Below, one piece after another: positions 32,462-41,230 of a stretch of DNA of 64,000 nt (its first letter is position 1; every line of letters starts with the position of its first letter). A program made the position numbers and the translations under genes. The notes under the pieces were generated by a model, which was given only the letters and a program-made list of their open reading frames with translations, ran no database searches and was not told where the DNA came from. The stretch comes from Anaerostipes rhamnosivorans. Lineage in GTDB: Bacteria > Bacillota > Clostridia > Lachnospirales > Lachnospiraceae. The stretch covers positions 2,704,001-2,768,000 of the forward strand of contig NZ_CP040058.1 of the NCBI RefSeq assembly GCF_005280655.1, written 5' to 3'.

Positions 32462-33427
32462 TTAACTCCTGTACACCTTCCTTCTGCTCAAGCCCGCTGA
32501 GATCAAAAGAAACGCAACGGTAACTGCCGCCACATAAAAGATCTGGGCCTCATTCACTGTGGTGATCCTTCCCTGTTCCACCCCGTGCAGAAAGGACAAA
32601 AAGGCTTTCTGGGGCAAAAGGACTGTAACCAGGTTAAACAATCTGCCTGTGCCTGAAAAGGAATAAAATCCCCCTGCCAAAACTGAGGTGAGCACAAACA
32701 CCGCGGAACCAGCCATGCTGGCGGTCTCCTCCTGAAAGACCGTATAAAACAGCAGGGAGGCAGCAGATGCAAATGCTGACAGCAGTCCGATCATCCATGC
32801 ATATTGGAGCAGTGTAAATCCCATCTGAAAACCGGCCAGCCACAGGATACTGACGGTGAGAAAAGCGGGCAGAAAGGTAAACAAGATGGAAAACAAAAGA
32901 TGTCCTGCTAAATATCTTATATGGGAAACATCAGAAACCAGCACCCTGGAAATCAGATGTTTCTCCTTGTCCTCGCCGAACAGGGAATTATAATAGAGAC
33001 TCTGCATCAAAAGAAACATCATCATAAATCCCATGACAGTGCTCCCTTTCTTCTTGGTTTTTATCTGTGTCTCCTGCATGTTTCCGCCGTGTCCCACCGC
33101 ATCTGAGATCTTGGACTCAAATTGCTTATCTCTCAGGGTATGGACCTTGATTTCCCCCTGTGCGGATATCTCAACCACCGCATCAAAACGCTGGGAGACC
33201 AGGTCTGCTTTTGGCGGAACTTTTTTCAGTTTTGTCACTTTAATGTTCTGGCTCTTTGGCAGGGAGATACTGCTCTTTGATACTAGCGCGATATTCCCTG
33301 CTGTCTCTGGCATTCCTGCCAAATATACCGCAGCCAATATACTGATGATCGTGAGGGTCATGTAGATCATTACATTCTTCTTTTTCTCCAGAATTCTTTT
33401 TAAATTATTCATAAATACCGGAATCAT
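32462..33427 (-). CDS. ABC-2 type transporter permease (second)
   Basis: A 321-residue membrane protein of the ABC-2 permease class. One helix near residue 28 is followed by a large extracytoplasmic region (about 45-140, including KSQNIKVTKLKKVPP) and five helices in the C-terminal half. It pairs with the permease encoded just upstream and the ATPase before that. ATG 33427 overlaps the upstream stop (ATGA) and follows AAAGGAGG. The exported substrate is unknown; drugs, peptides or envelope components are typical. Confidence 0.85.
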   Translation of the reverse strand: MIPVFMNNLKRILEKKKNVMIYMTLTIISILAAVYLAGMPETAGNIALVSKSSISLPKSQNIKVTKLKKVPPKADLVSQRFDAVVEISAQGEIKVHTLRDKQFESKISDAVGHGGNMQETQIKTKKKGSTVMGFMMMFLLMQSLYYNSLFGEDKEKHLISRVLVSDVSHIRYLAGHLLFSILFTFLPAFLTVSILWLAGFQMGFTLLQYAWMIGLLSAFASAASLLFYTVFQEETASMAGSAVFVLTSVLAGGFYSFSGTGRLFNLVTVLLPQKAFLSFLHGVEQGRITTVNEAQIFYVAAVTVAFLLISAGLSRRKVYRS

Positions 33428-34167
33428 AAGCAGTCCCCTCCTTTCCATGTTTTAAAGCATCCCAGAATTCCAAGACCTGACAGGATCAGCAGCCCAATGC
33501 CCGCATAGATGCAGTAGACCGGGATCTGGTCATAAACCAGTAAAAATACAGACTGTATGATCCATTTCATAGGAGATAAAAAACTAAGTTTCCGAAAGAC
33601 TTCCCCGAATCTCTCCAATGAAACAAAAACACCGCCGGCCAAAGCCATCAGCTGCAGAACAAGGCTCAGGATCTGATTTGCAGTATGTTCGCTTTTAAAC
33701 AGACAGCATAAAAATACTCCCAAGACTGCCGCAAACAGCTCTGCGCTTATAAACAGAAATACAAGCCACGGCCATGCCCCGCTTCCCAGATAGATGTGGA
33801 AACTGATCTTTAAAAGGCCTATGGTCACAAGATGGCAGACAAGACCGAACACAAAGGATGCAATGATTTTTGAAATCCAGATCCATGCATTATTCACCGG
33901 TGAAAATAAGATTCTCATGTTCCCCGCTTTGATCCTTTCTTCCATAAAGCTGTTGGCTGCGATTGTTCCCGTATTCATCACGGCAAACACGGTCATGGCA
34001 ATGCCATAGTAATCATAGGACGTCACACCGCCTCCGTACATTCCTTTTGTCAGATATCCAAGGGCCGCTGTCAGCAGAAATGAAAAAACGATGTTATAAA
34101 AAATCCACATGGGATTTGTAAAAAGATTATAAATATCCTGTGTAATTATATTTTTTACTGCTTTCAT
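33424..34167 (-). CDS. ABC-2 type transporter permease (first)
   Basis: A 247-residue protein with six hydrophobic segments in the usual ABC-2 pattern, starting with FTNPMWIFYNIVFSFLLTAA and ending near YCIYAGIGLLILSGLGILGC. The conserved stretch SFMEERIKAGNMRILFSPVN marks the cytoplasmic coupling region. It is second in the operon, ten bases after the ATPase gene, and overlaps the next permease by four bases. Confidence 0.85.
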   Translation of the reverse strand: MKAVKNIITQDIYNLFTNPMWIFYNIVFSFLLTAALGYLTKGMYGGGVTSYDYYGIAMTVFAVMNTGTIAANSFMEERIKAGNMRILFSPVNNAWIWISKIIASFVFGLVCHLVTIGLLKISFHIYLGSGAWPWLVFLFISAELFAAVLGVFLCCLFKSEHTANQILSLVLQLMALAGGVFVSLERFGEVFRKLSFLSPMKWIIQSVFLLVYDQIPVYCIYAGIGLLILSGLGILGCFKTWKGGDCL

Positions 34168-34177
34168 AATTCATCTC

Positions 34178-35119
34178 CTAATCCCTCAGTGTTCTTCCGG
34201 TCAGATTCAGAAATACCATCTCAAGGCTTGTATTTTCACAGGAAAGATGGCTGATCTTAAGTCCCTGTCGCACTGCCTCTCCAATGATAAAATCCAGATT
34301 CTCCACGTTTTTCAGTGTTGCGATCTCTATGATCCCCTCCTTGGCTGACACTTCTTCCACCCCTTCGATCTTATAAAATCCCTTGGCAGAAAAATTCTCC
34401 AGATTCTCCACAGACAAAAGATACCGTTTCTGTGTCTCCAATTCTTCTTTTAAGGATTCTTTGGTCCCCTCCGCCAAGATCCTGCCGTGGTCCATGATAA
34501 TGATCCTTGTTGATATTTCCTCTACTTCTTCCATATAATGTGTCGTATACAGCACTGTCATTCCCTTCTCTCTCAGTTCCCGGATAGAATTGAGAATATG
34601 GTTTCTGGACTGAGGATCGATCCCCACCGTGGGCTCATCCATAATAATAATCTCTGGATGGTGGGTGATGGCACAGGCAATGTTAAGTCTCCGCTTCATC
34701 CCGCCGGAAAACGTTTTAACTTTATCCTTTCTGCGGTCCCACAGTCCGGCGAACTCCAGGGATTCTTTTGTCCTTTCCTTCAATTCCTCTTTTTTTAATC
34801 CATACAGGGAGCCGAAAAAATGAACATTATCCTGGGCGCTGAGATCTTCATACAAAGCCAGGTCCTGGGGTACAAAGCCCAGATGCTTTTGAAATTCCTT
34901 ACTGCATGTTCTGATATCCCTTCCATAATACAAAACATTTCCTCCGTCATCTTCAAGAACCCCGCTTAATATATTGATTGTAGTACTTTTCCCAGCGCCG
35001 TTTGGTCCCAGCAGGCAGAGAATTTCCCCTTGATTAAGCTGGAAAGATAAGTTTTTTATCACTTCTTTCTTTTGAAACACCTTTTTCAAATGATTGATAT
35101 TTAATATGGTATTCATCAT
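34178..35119 (-). CDS. ABC transporter ATPase subunit of the ABC-2 exporter
   Basis: A 313-residue ATPase of the DrrA/CcmA type. Walker A is GPNGAGKST near residue 40, the signature is TFSGGMKRRL near 138, Walker B is IIMDEPTVGIDP near 158, and the switch His is in TTHYMEE near 193. The last 90 residues form the extra C-terminal domain of drug exporters. It energises the two permeases that follow. Two ATG codons (35119 and 35116) follow AAAGGAGG. The operon reads leftward just after the terminator at 35168-35191. Confidence 0.9.
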   Translation of the reverse strand: MMNTILNINHLKKVFQKKEVIKNLSFQLNQGEILCLLGPNGAGKSTTINILSGVLEDDGGNVLYYGRDIRTCSKEFQKHLGFVPQDLALYEDLSAQDNVHFFGSLYGLKKEELKERTKESLEFAGLWDRRKDKVKTFSGGMKRRLNIACAITHHPEIIIMDEPTVGIDPQSRNHILNSIRELREKGMTVLYTTHYMEEVEEISTRIIIMDHGRILAEGTKESLKEELETQKRYLLSVENLENFSAKGFYKIEGVEEVSAKEGIIEIATLKNVENLDFIIGEAVRQGLKISHLSCENTSLEMVFLNLTGRTLRD

Positions 35120-35167
35120 ATGCCTCCTTTATTTGATATGATCATTGTAGATCAAGGCACAAAAAAA

Positions 35168-35191
35168 GAAATCAACCGAAAGGTTGATTTC
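35168..35191 (-). terminator. terminator after the subtilase gene
   Basis: GAAATCAACC (35168-35177), loop GAAA, GGTTGATTTC (35182-35191). Seven T follow on the minus strand; the plus strand is also T-rich. It lies about 120 bases after the subtilase stop codon, and no gene was found in between. Confidence 0.8.
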
Positions 35192-35308
35192 TGTATTCTT
35201 ATTTTTTGACAAACTATAGTTATTCAAATGCCTTTTCATCTCCAGTTTTTTCCCTCTCAACAGAAGGGCACGGCTGTATTCTTTATACAGCTATGTCTTC
35301 CAAAATGT

Positions 35309-36994
35309 CTACCGGATCCTTAAAAAAGTCTGGTAAATATCCACTGCTCCGAATCCCCATTCCCTATTGGGATAAGTCCGGTCCGGATCTCTTCTGGCTC
35401 CCCGGATCAGATAATTTTTCATTCTCAGCGTATTTAAGATCAAGTCATTTCCCTTGACCGATCCCCACTCTAACATCAAAGCCGCAATCCCTGCGACTAC
35501 GGCACCTGATATGCTGGACCCTGTCTTCATACCGAAGCGTCCTCTGGGTAAAACGCCGATGACATTTACCCCGGGAGCTGCAAAATCAGGCTGTACGGTC
35601 ATGGTCCTTGGAAATCCTCTTCCGCTTTCAATAAAAAAACTGTTATTGCTCTGGTTATACGTGGAGGGTGTGATGACGGGTGCCGCGTTTCCCGGAGCCG
35701 TCAGTGTATTATAAGGCGTAGATTCCAGAAAGTAGGTCTCATCAGAGATAAAATTGCGGATAGGAAGCCACATATCAAACTCCCTGCTACCCACATTTTC
35801 ATCCGTCACATAAAACCTCCAGATTCCTTCTGCCGGCTGCCTGAACCGCATTCGGATAAACGGTGAACCCGTGGATACATCGATAGTGAAATAATCCACA
35901 GCCAAATTGGTATTTTCCAGAAGAAACGTGATATCCCTTCTGCCTTTATAACCCCCCGAAATAGTCCCTGTTCTCTGTCCCGATGGGGATTCAATATCCA
36001 CGAAAAACTGGTTGGGCTGAAATCCCCATAATTCAGTGGTAAATCCATACTCATTGGGACCGACCTTCACCTCAACTACAACTTCCCCGTCCGTCAGATT
36101 CCCTGCATAGTGATGCTTTGCCTGACCTTCGTTTCCTCCGCATACTACCACCGTGATCCCCGGCTGGTAGGCCAGCGTGGAAATCTGTCTGGCTAAAGGA
36201 GAGGTGCCCGTATGGGAAGAGAGATTCGTACCAAGGCCCAGATAGATGACAATGGGCATGGAAAGCTCATCTGCTTTCTCCAAAACGTAACGGATCGCCA
36301 GCATGATATCCGGCTCCGCATATACTTCTCTGGAGGGTTCAATGCAATAATATTCCTTTAAATATCTTTTGGCCTGCTTAAGTTTGACTACAATCAACTC
36401 CGCTCCTGGGGCAATACCCGAAAAATTTTCCTCCTGTACTTCATTCCCGGCAATCATTCCCGCAAGAAATGTACCATGGCCTGATGTGTCTTCCGTAGGA
36501 ACGGTCTCCAGAGGATTTTCCGTCTGCAGCGCATTGTCAATCTGTTCCTTTGTATATTCCGTCCCATATCCATAGGGCATGGGAGGATTCTCTCCCTGTA
36601 TGGTCTGGTCCCAGAGATACTGTATCTTTGTGGTCCGGTTTCCCAGCTGGAACACAGAGTTTGTATAGTCGATCCCTGTGTCGATGACGGCCGCCAGGAC
36701 CCCCTGCCCGGTCAGGTCAAGACCTGAACGCCTCACCTGGGCCGCACCGGTTTCCTCCAGCACCTGCGTATCCATCAGACCATAACACCTGGGGATCGCA
36801 TTCCCCGAAAAATCATCCACCGGTGACGCGGACGCCTCCCGCCGGTCAATATAAACAATCGCATACTGAAAGTTAACCTGGGTGATACAATCTGTTTTAT
36901 AAAAATCACGGAGCTCCTCCGTACTGGTCCTGAAACCGGATATATAATCACGGTAATCCTCATTGACTGCTACACCAACGCAATCTTCCGGCAT
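35309..36994 (-). CDS. S8 family serine peptidase, Csp-like
   Basis: A subtilisin-family protease of about 561 residues in the Csp-like group that processes spore cortex enzymes in clostridia. The catalytic triad appears intact: Asp in AAVIDTGIDY near residue 105, His in DTSGHGTFLAG near 174, Ser in TGSSISGAVVAG near 494. A large jelly-roll type insert (about 270-450) separates His and Ser, as in Csp proteins. There is no signal peptide, matching Csp localisation inside the spore. ATG 36994 is preferred for spacing to GGGGGA; 37000 is possible. It is last in the fbp-carbonic anhydrase operon. A specific germination role is inference. Confidence 0.85.
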   Translation of the reverse strand: MPEDCVGVAVNEDYRDYISGFRTSTEELRDFYKTDCITQVNFQYAIVYIDRREASASPVDDFSGNAIPRCYGLMDTQVLEETGAAQVRRSGLDLTGQGVLAAVIDTGIDYTNSVFQLGNRTTKIQYLWDQTIQGENPPMPYGYGTEYTKEQIDNALQTENPLETVPTEDTSGHGTFLAGMIAGNEVQEENFSGIAPGAELIVVKLKQAKRYLKEYYCIEPSREVYAEPDIMLAIRYVLEKADELSMPIVIYLGLGTNLSSHTGTSPLARQISTLAYQPGITVVVCGGNEGQAKHHYAGNLTDGEVVVEVKVGPNEYGFTTELWGFQPNQFFVDIESPSGQRTGTISGGYKGRRDITFLLENTNLAVDYFTIDVSTGSPFIRMRFRQPAEGIWRFYVTDENVGSREFDMWLPIRNFISDETYFLESTPYNTLTAPGNAAPVITPSTYNQSNNSFFIESGRGFPRTMTVQPDFAAPGVNVIGVLPRGRFGMKTGSSISGAVVAGIAALMLEWGSVKGNDLILNTLRMKNYLIRGARRDPDRTYPNREWGFGAVDIYQTFLRIR

Positions 36995-37036
36995 AAACAT
37001 CCCCCAAACATCATCTTCCTAAATTAATATGAAAAT

Positions 37037-37531
37037 TTAATTTGGATTATGTCTCTTTTTCTCTATGAGGTGATTTTGTGCAGTGTCCACATAATACTGA
37101 CTGCTCTCTTTGATATGCTGGATCTCTTCATCGGTCACCCGACGCACAACCTTGGCCGGACGGCCGAACGCAAGACTGCCGTCAGGAATCACGGTTCCTT
37201 CCGTCACCAAGCTTCCCGCACCGATAAAACAGTGGGTCCCGATCTGGGCTCCGTTCATGATGATGCTTCCCATGCCGATCATGGACTCATCCCCGATGGT
37301 GCATCCATGGAGAATCGTATTGTGGCCCACGGTCACCCGTTCGCCCACGATAACCGGATGTCCTTCCTCCACATGAACTGTACAGTTTTCCTGGATATTG
37401 GTCTGTCTTCCGATCTGTATTCGGTTCTCATCTCCCCTTACCACCGAGGAAAACCAGACAGATACTCCGTCTTCCAGTTCTACATCTCCCAATACTGCCG
37501 CTGTCGGTGCCTGATAATATGTCTTTTCCAT
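37037..37531 (-). CDS. gamma-carbonic-anhydrase-like hexapeptide-repeat protein
   Basis: A 164-residue left-handed beta-helix protein with repeating hexapeptide turns (VELEDGVSVWFSSVVRGD, then IGRQTNIQENCTVHVE). Three metal-ligand His residues fit the gamma-carbonic anhydrase pattern: one in CTVHVEEGH and two in VTVGHNTILHGC. Close relatives (YrdA/PaaY type) may lack carbonic anhydrase activity, so the reaction is uncertain. ATG 37531 follows AAGGAGCAGAC. It lies 12 bases after fbp in the same operon. Confidence 0.9.
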   Translation of the reverse strand: MEKTYYQAPTAAVLGDVELEDGVSVWFSSVVRGDENRIQIGRQTNIQENCTVHVEEGHPVIVGERVTVGHNTILHGCTIGDESMIGMGSIIMNGAQIGTHCFIGAGSLVTEGTVIPDGSLAFGRPAKVVRRVTDEEIQHIKESSQYYVDTAQNHLIEKKRHNPN

Positions 37532-37543
37532 AGTGTCTGCTCC

Positions 37544-39499
37544 TTAAATTCTCTCTGAAATTTCGCCTTTGCGATATGCTGTCACGAGACAGCCCAGATC
37601 TTTGATGCTTTCTTTGATGCGCCTTCCATTGTCCGTATCCCCGACCCTTTTTCTGCGGGTCACTTTCTTGGACAGGACCGTATCTGAGTGGATATCGGTT
37701 TCTTCTCTGATCACAACATCCCTGGACTTAAAAGGTTCATGTGCTACCAGCTTAATTCCGTAAGAATTGGAAACCAGGGTATAACCCGCGATCCCCGTCT
37801 TCTTCTGGTAAGCTTTTGAAAAACCTCCGTCTATGATGAACAGCTTGCCCTTACATTTGATGGGGCTCTCGCCGTCTTTTACTGCAACGGGCATATGGCC
37901 GTTGACGACATGTCCTTTCGTTCCGTCAGCGTCAAACTCCTCCAGTATCTGGTATAGAACTGCCTCCTCCTCGATCAGATGATAATAGTAATCCTTTGTT
38001 TCCTTTTTCAGATCTGCATCATCCACAAAATACCGTTCAAAGGTAGCCATCTTGTCTTTTCCGTATACCGGTGAGTTTTCATTAGACCATATGTACCACA
38101 TGATATCCTGTCCATATTTCCTCTTTGAGGAATTCTCCTGCTCAAAATATCCCTGGCGGACGTGGTGTTCCAGCACATCATAGAGAGCCTTGCCCGCATA
38201 CTTTTTCCCGTTGACTTTCACCTGCCGAAAACTTCCGTCGGCATTCAGCGGTACACAGCCATGGTAAAGCACCATATCGTTATATGTAAGATACATACTT
38301 CCCTTTGAAAAGAGAAAACGCACATGCTCCTGCAGATGAGCACAGTATTTAAATGATGTGACCAAATGCTCCATGACGTACTCTTCTTCTTTGGTCAGCT
38401 GATACGGATTCTTCGGATCAATCGTCGGAAAAAGAGCGTCTTTCAGAGGATATTCCGTACCCTGGATACAGATGGTTCCCTTGTCATAATCAATCTTGTC
38501 CAGCAGCAGACGATCATCCATACCAAAATCCGGTCTTCTCTTGATCAGCTGTCCTTCCAGCTTAAACTGGATCACGGCAATGGCCTTGTGCATTTTTTTA
38601 TTGAGATCCAATTCTCTGACGTCCTCTTCCTGAACATCCCCGGAAACTCTGAATAGCTCACATTGGTCATCCTTGTAACAATCCAGAGCAAACCGTGCCA
38701 GAGGAATCAAGTTGATTCCATATCCGTTCTCCAGTGTATCAAGATTATTGTATCTTGCGCTGATCCTTACCACATTGGCAATACACGCCCCATGCCCGGC
38801 TGCTGCCCCCATCCACAGAATATCATGATTTCCCCACTGGATATCCAGTGAGTGGTAATCCATCAGGCAGTCCATGATGCGGTGTGCTCCCGGCCCTCTG
38901 TCATAGATATCCCCGATCACATGGAGATGGTCGATGGTGAGTCTCTGAATCAGATGTCCCAGAGCCGCGATCAACTCCCTTACCTGTCCGGTCTTTAAGA
39001 TCGTCTCGATGATCTGGTCAAAATATTCATCCTTGTCCAGCATTCCATGCTCCGTGATCAATTCCTCCATGATATATGCGAACACCGGAGGCATAGCTTT
39101 TCTTACTTTAGATCTTGTATACTTGCTGGCTGCCAGTTTGGCCATTAAAATCAAACGGATCAGTGTAGTCCGATACCAGGAATCCAGTTCTTCTTCCGTT
39201 AAATCCTCTTCCATAAGATCCATCTTCTGCTCAGGATAATAAATGACAGATGCCAAATTCTTTTTCTCCTTCATACTCAGGATATTGCCGAACTGGTCAT
39301 CAATTTTTCCCCTGATGGCCCCGGATCCGTTCCTCAATATGTGGCTGAATTTTTCATACTCTCCATGAAGGTCAGACACAAAATGTTCTGTCCCTTTCGG
39401 CAGATTTAAAATTGCCTGCAAATTAATAATTTCCGCAGAAGCTGCAGAAATGTTAGGGTACTGCTTGGACAGCTCTTTTAAATACTTTAAATCATTCAT
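37544..39499 (-). CDS. fbp: class III fructose-1,6-bisphosphatase
   Basis: A 651-residue Firmicutes-type fructose bisphosphatase, the gluconeogenic enzyme that makes fructose 6-phosphate. It has metallophosphoesterase motifs: FVSDLHGEYEKF near residue 42, IGDIYDRGPGAHRIMD near residue 195 and WGNHDILWMGAAAGHG near residue 220. The class III size and C-terminal VVNGHMPVAVKDGESP agree. ATG 39499 follows TGGAGGATTG. It heads the fbp-carbonic anhydrase-subtilase operon. Upstream lies a structured intergenic repeat. Confidence 0.95.
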   Translation of the reverse strand: MNDLKYLKELSKQYPNISAASAEIINLQAILNLPKGTEHFVSDLHGEYEKFSHILRNGSGAIRGKIDDQFGNILSMKEKKNLASVIYYPEQKMDLMEEDLTEEELDSWYRTTLIRLILMAKLAASKYTRSKVRKAMPPVFAYIMEELITEHGMLDKDEYFDQIIETILKTGQVRELIAALGHLIQRLTIDHLHVIGDIYDRGPGAHRIMDCLMDYHSLDIQWGNHDILWMGAAAGHGACIANVVRISARYNNLDTLENGYGINLIPLARFALDCYKDDQCELFRVSGDVQEEDVRELDLNKKMHKAIAVIQFKLEGQLIKRRPDFGMDDRLLLDKIDYDKGTICIQGTEYPLKDALFPTIDPKNPYQLTKEEEYVMEHLVTSFKYCAHLQEHVRFLFSKGSMYLTYNDMVLYHGCVPLNADGSFRQVKVNGKKYAGKALYDVLEHHVRQGYFEQENSSKRKYGQDIMWYIWSNENSPVYGKDKMATFERYFVDDADLKKETKDYYYHLIEEEAVLYQILEEFDADGTKGHVVNGHMPVAVKDGESPIKCKGKLFIIDGGFSKAYQKKTGIAGYTLVSNSYGIKLVAHEPFKSRDVVIREETDIHSDTVLSKKVTRRKRVGDTDNGRRIKESIKDLGCLVTAYRKGEISERI

Positions 39500-39599
39500 A
39501 CACAATCCTCCATGATCTTATTATATCATCTCCTTAGTAAAAATATAATGCTATCTGATCTGCGAAGAAAAATTTCTGTACATCTGTCTATCATAAGGA

Positions 39600-39779
39600 A
39601 CAAAGTGGGCAAGCCCACTTCATCTCCCCAGCCCCTCACTCTTTGAGGTGCTTGACAACTTTGGGCGCTAAATGCGATTTGACTTGGTCAAATAATTTCC
39701 TCACGCATTTGTGTGCATAATGCCCGCAGGGCTTTTTTGTTCCATAGGGAGGTTCGAAGAACTTTCCTATGGAATAGAA
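39600..39779. repeat. structured intergenic repeat
   Basis: The 315-base gap between fbp and the clpX-like gene holds stacked inverted repeats: AAGTGGGC/GCCCACTT at about 39604-39622, then the GCGCTAAATGCGATTTGAC block, then TTCCATAGG...CCTATGGAA at about 39740-39775. Blocks GCGC(C/T)AAATGC, GTCAAATA and CTATGGAATA recur in order in the copy at 22972-23020. No open frame is present, so it is probably a dispersed intergenic repeat of this genome. Confidence 0.6.
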
Positions 39780-39781
39780 TT

Positions 39782-39809
39782 AAAAGCCAGATCAAATGAT
39801 CCGGCTTTT
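39782..39809 (-). terminator. terminator of the clpX-like gene
   Basis: AAAAGCCAGATCA pairs (one mismatch) with TGATCCGGCTTTT. On the minus strand it is followed by TTTT and lies just after the stop codon of the clpX-like gene. Confidence 0.8.
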
Positions 39810-39813
39810 TTGT

Positions 39814-41220
39814 CTATTGTCCCCGCAGTTCAATCACCGGCGTACCATGGTTTTGAATATAATCCCGGTTGATGATCACTCTTCCAATGGTATCATCCTT
39901 TGGAATCTCAAACATGATATCCAGCATAAACTTCTCTATGATCGCCCTTAAAGCACGGGCACCTGTCTTCTTTTCCAGCGCTTTTTCCGCAATAGCTTCC
40001 AGCGCGCTTTCGTCAAAGATCAATTCCACCTCATCCAGTTCCAGAAGCTTCTGATACTGTTTTAAGATGGCATTCTTTGGCTCTTTTAAGATCCGTACTA
40101 GCATGTCTTTAGACAGTCCCTCTAAGGTAAACACCATAGGAAGCCTGCCCAAAAATTCCGGTATCATTCCGTATTCTCTGAGGTCATCCACTGTGACCCT
40201 GGAGAGAATATTTTCATCTTTGTCAAACTTATCCTTTAAATCTGCGTGAAAACCTATGGATGTCTGTTTCATCAGACGCTTTTTAATGATCTCATCCAGG
40301 TCAGGGAATGCCCCGCCACAGATAAACAGGATATTCTTTGTATTGATTGTCGTCATCGGCACCATAGCATTCTTGCTGGTAGCACCTACCGGCACTTCTA
40401 CTTCAGCGCCCTCCAAAAGCTTTAACAGCCCCTGCTGTACAGATTCTCCACTGACATCGCGGCTGTTGGTATTCTGTTTCTTTGAGATCTTGTCAATCTC
40501 ATCGATAAAGATGATGCCGTGCTCTGCCTCATCCACGTCGTTGTCTGCGGCCTGCAAAAGCTTGGACAGCACACTCTCCACGTCGTCACCGATATAGCCC
40601 GCTTCTGTCAAGGAAGTGGCATCAGTGATGGCAAGCGGCACTTCCAGAAGCCTGGCCAATGTCTTTACAAGATACGTCTTCCCGGAACCTGTAGGTCCGA
40701 TCATCAGCATATTGGACTTGTCAATCTCGATCTCATCCATCGTGTTGGTTACCACACGTTTATAATGATTGTATACTGCCACGGACATGACCTTTTTTGC
40801 ATAATCCTGTCCAATGACATATTCATCCAGCATCGCCTTAATCTTGTGGGGTGCCGGGATATCTCTAAGATCTAATTCCTTTTTTTCCTTCTTCTTTTTC
40901 TTTTTCTCTTTCTTTTTCACTGCCTGCTGCGGCGGTTCCTGCATATTTTCCATGAGACGGGTCAGATCCATATTGTTCAGATCCATGTTGGATGCATCGA
41001 TAAAGCTGAACTGTCCGTTCCCCATGCTGTCCATGGTTCTCTGCATACAGTCTACGCAGATGTGGATATCCTTCGGCAGAGTGATCATCTTCCCTGTTAC
41101 GGATTCCGGTCTGCGGCACAGATAGCAGTAGTGTTCCACATCATGCGGATCATCCTCTTTTGTGGTCTCTGCAGGCACTTCTTTTTCTTCTAATTCTGTA
41201 TCCTTTATTTCTTCCGACAT
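39814..41220 (-). CDS. clpX: ClpX-like AAA+ unfoldase paralogue
   Basis: A 468-residue ClpX-type ATPase that would feed proteins to ClpP. An N-terminal four-Cys zinc site (C32, C35, C55, C58: CYLC and CVDC) is followed by an unusual Lys-rich linker at residues 102-114. The AAA+ domain has Walker A GPTGSGKT at 175-182, Walker B IIFIDEIDKI near 237, and sensor and Arg-finger regions ending GARALRAIIEKF. The long linker and the setting (after a MocR-type regulator, not next to clpP or tig) suggest a second ClpX rather than the housekeeping one. ATG 41220 follows GAGGTACATGAA. It ends with the hairpin at 39782-39809. Confidence 0.85.
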   Translation of the reverse strand: MSEEIKDTELEEKEVPAETTKEDDPHDVEHYCYLCRRPESVTGKMITLPKDIHICVDCMQRTMDSMGNGQFSFIDASNMDLNNMDLTRLMENMQEPPQQAVKKKEKKKKKKEKKELDLRDIPAPHKIKAMLDEYVIGQDYAKKVMSVAVYNHYKRVVTNTMDEIEIDKSNMLMIGPTGSGKTYLVKTLARLLEVPLAITDATSLTEAGYIGDDVESVLSKLLQAADNDVDEAEHGIIFIDEIDKISKKQNTNSRDVSGESVQQGLLKLLEGAEVEVPVGATSKNAMVPMTTINTKNILFICGGAFPDLDEIIKKRLMKQTSIGFHADLKDKFDKDENILSRVTVDDLREYGMIPEFLGRLPMVFTLEGLSKDMLVRILKEPKNAILKQYQKLLELDEVELIFDESALEAIAEKALEKKTGARALRAIIEKFMLDIMFEIPKDDTIGRVIINRDYIQNHGTPVIELRGQ

Positions 41221-41230
41221 TTCATGTACC

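Noticed and set aside
35192..35308. Hidden small gene between the subtilase stop and the terminator
   Set aside because: Only short frames without ribosome binding sites were seen; it is best read as 3' untranslated sequence.
35309..36994. Subtilase as a CspC-type pseudoprotease
   Set aside because: Asp, His and Ser of the triad are all visible in their normal motifs.
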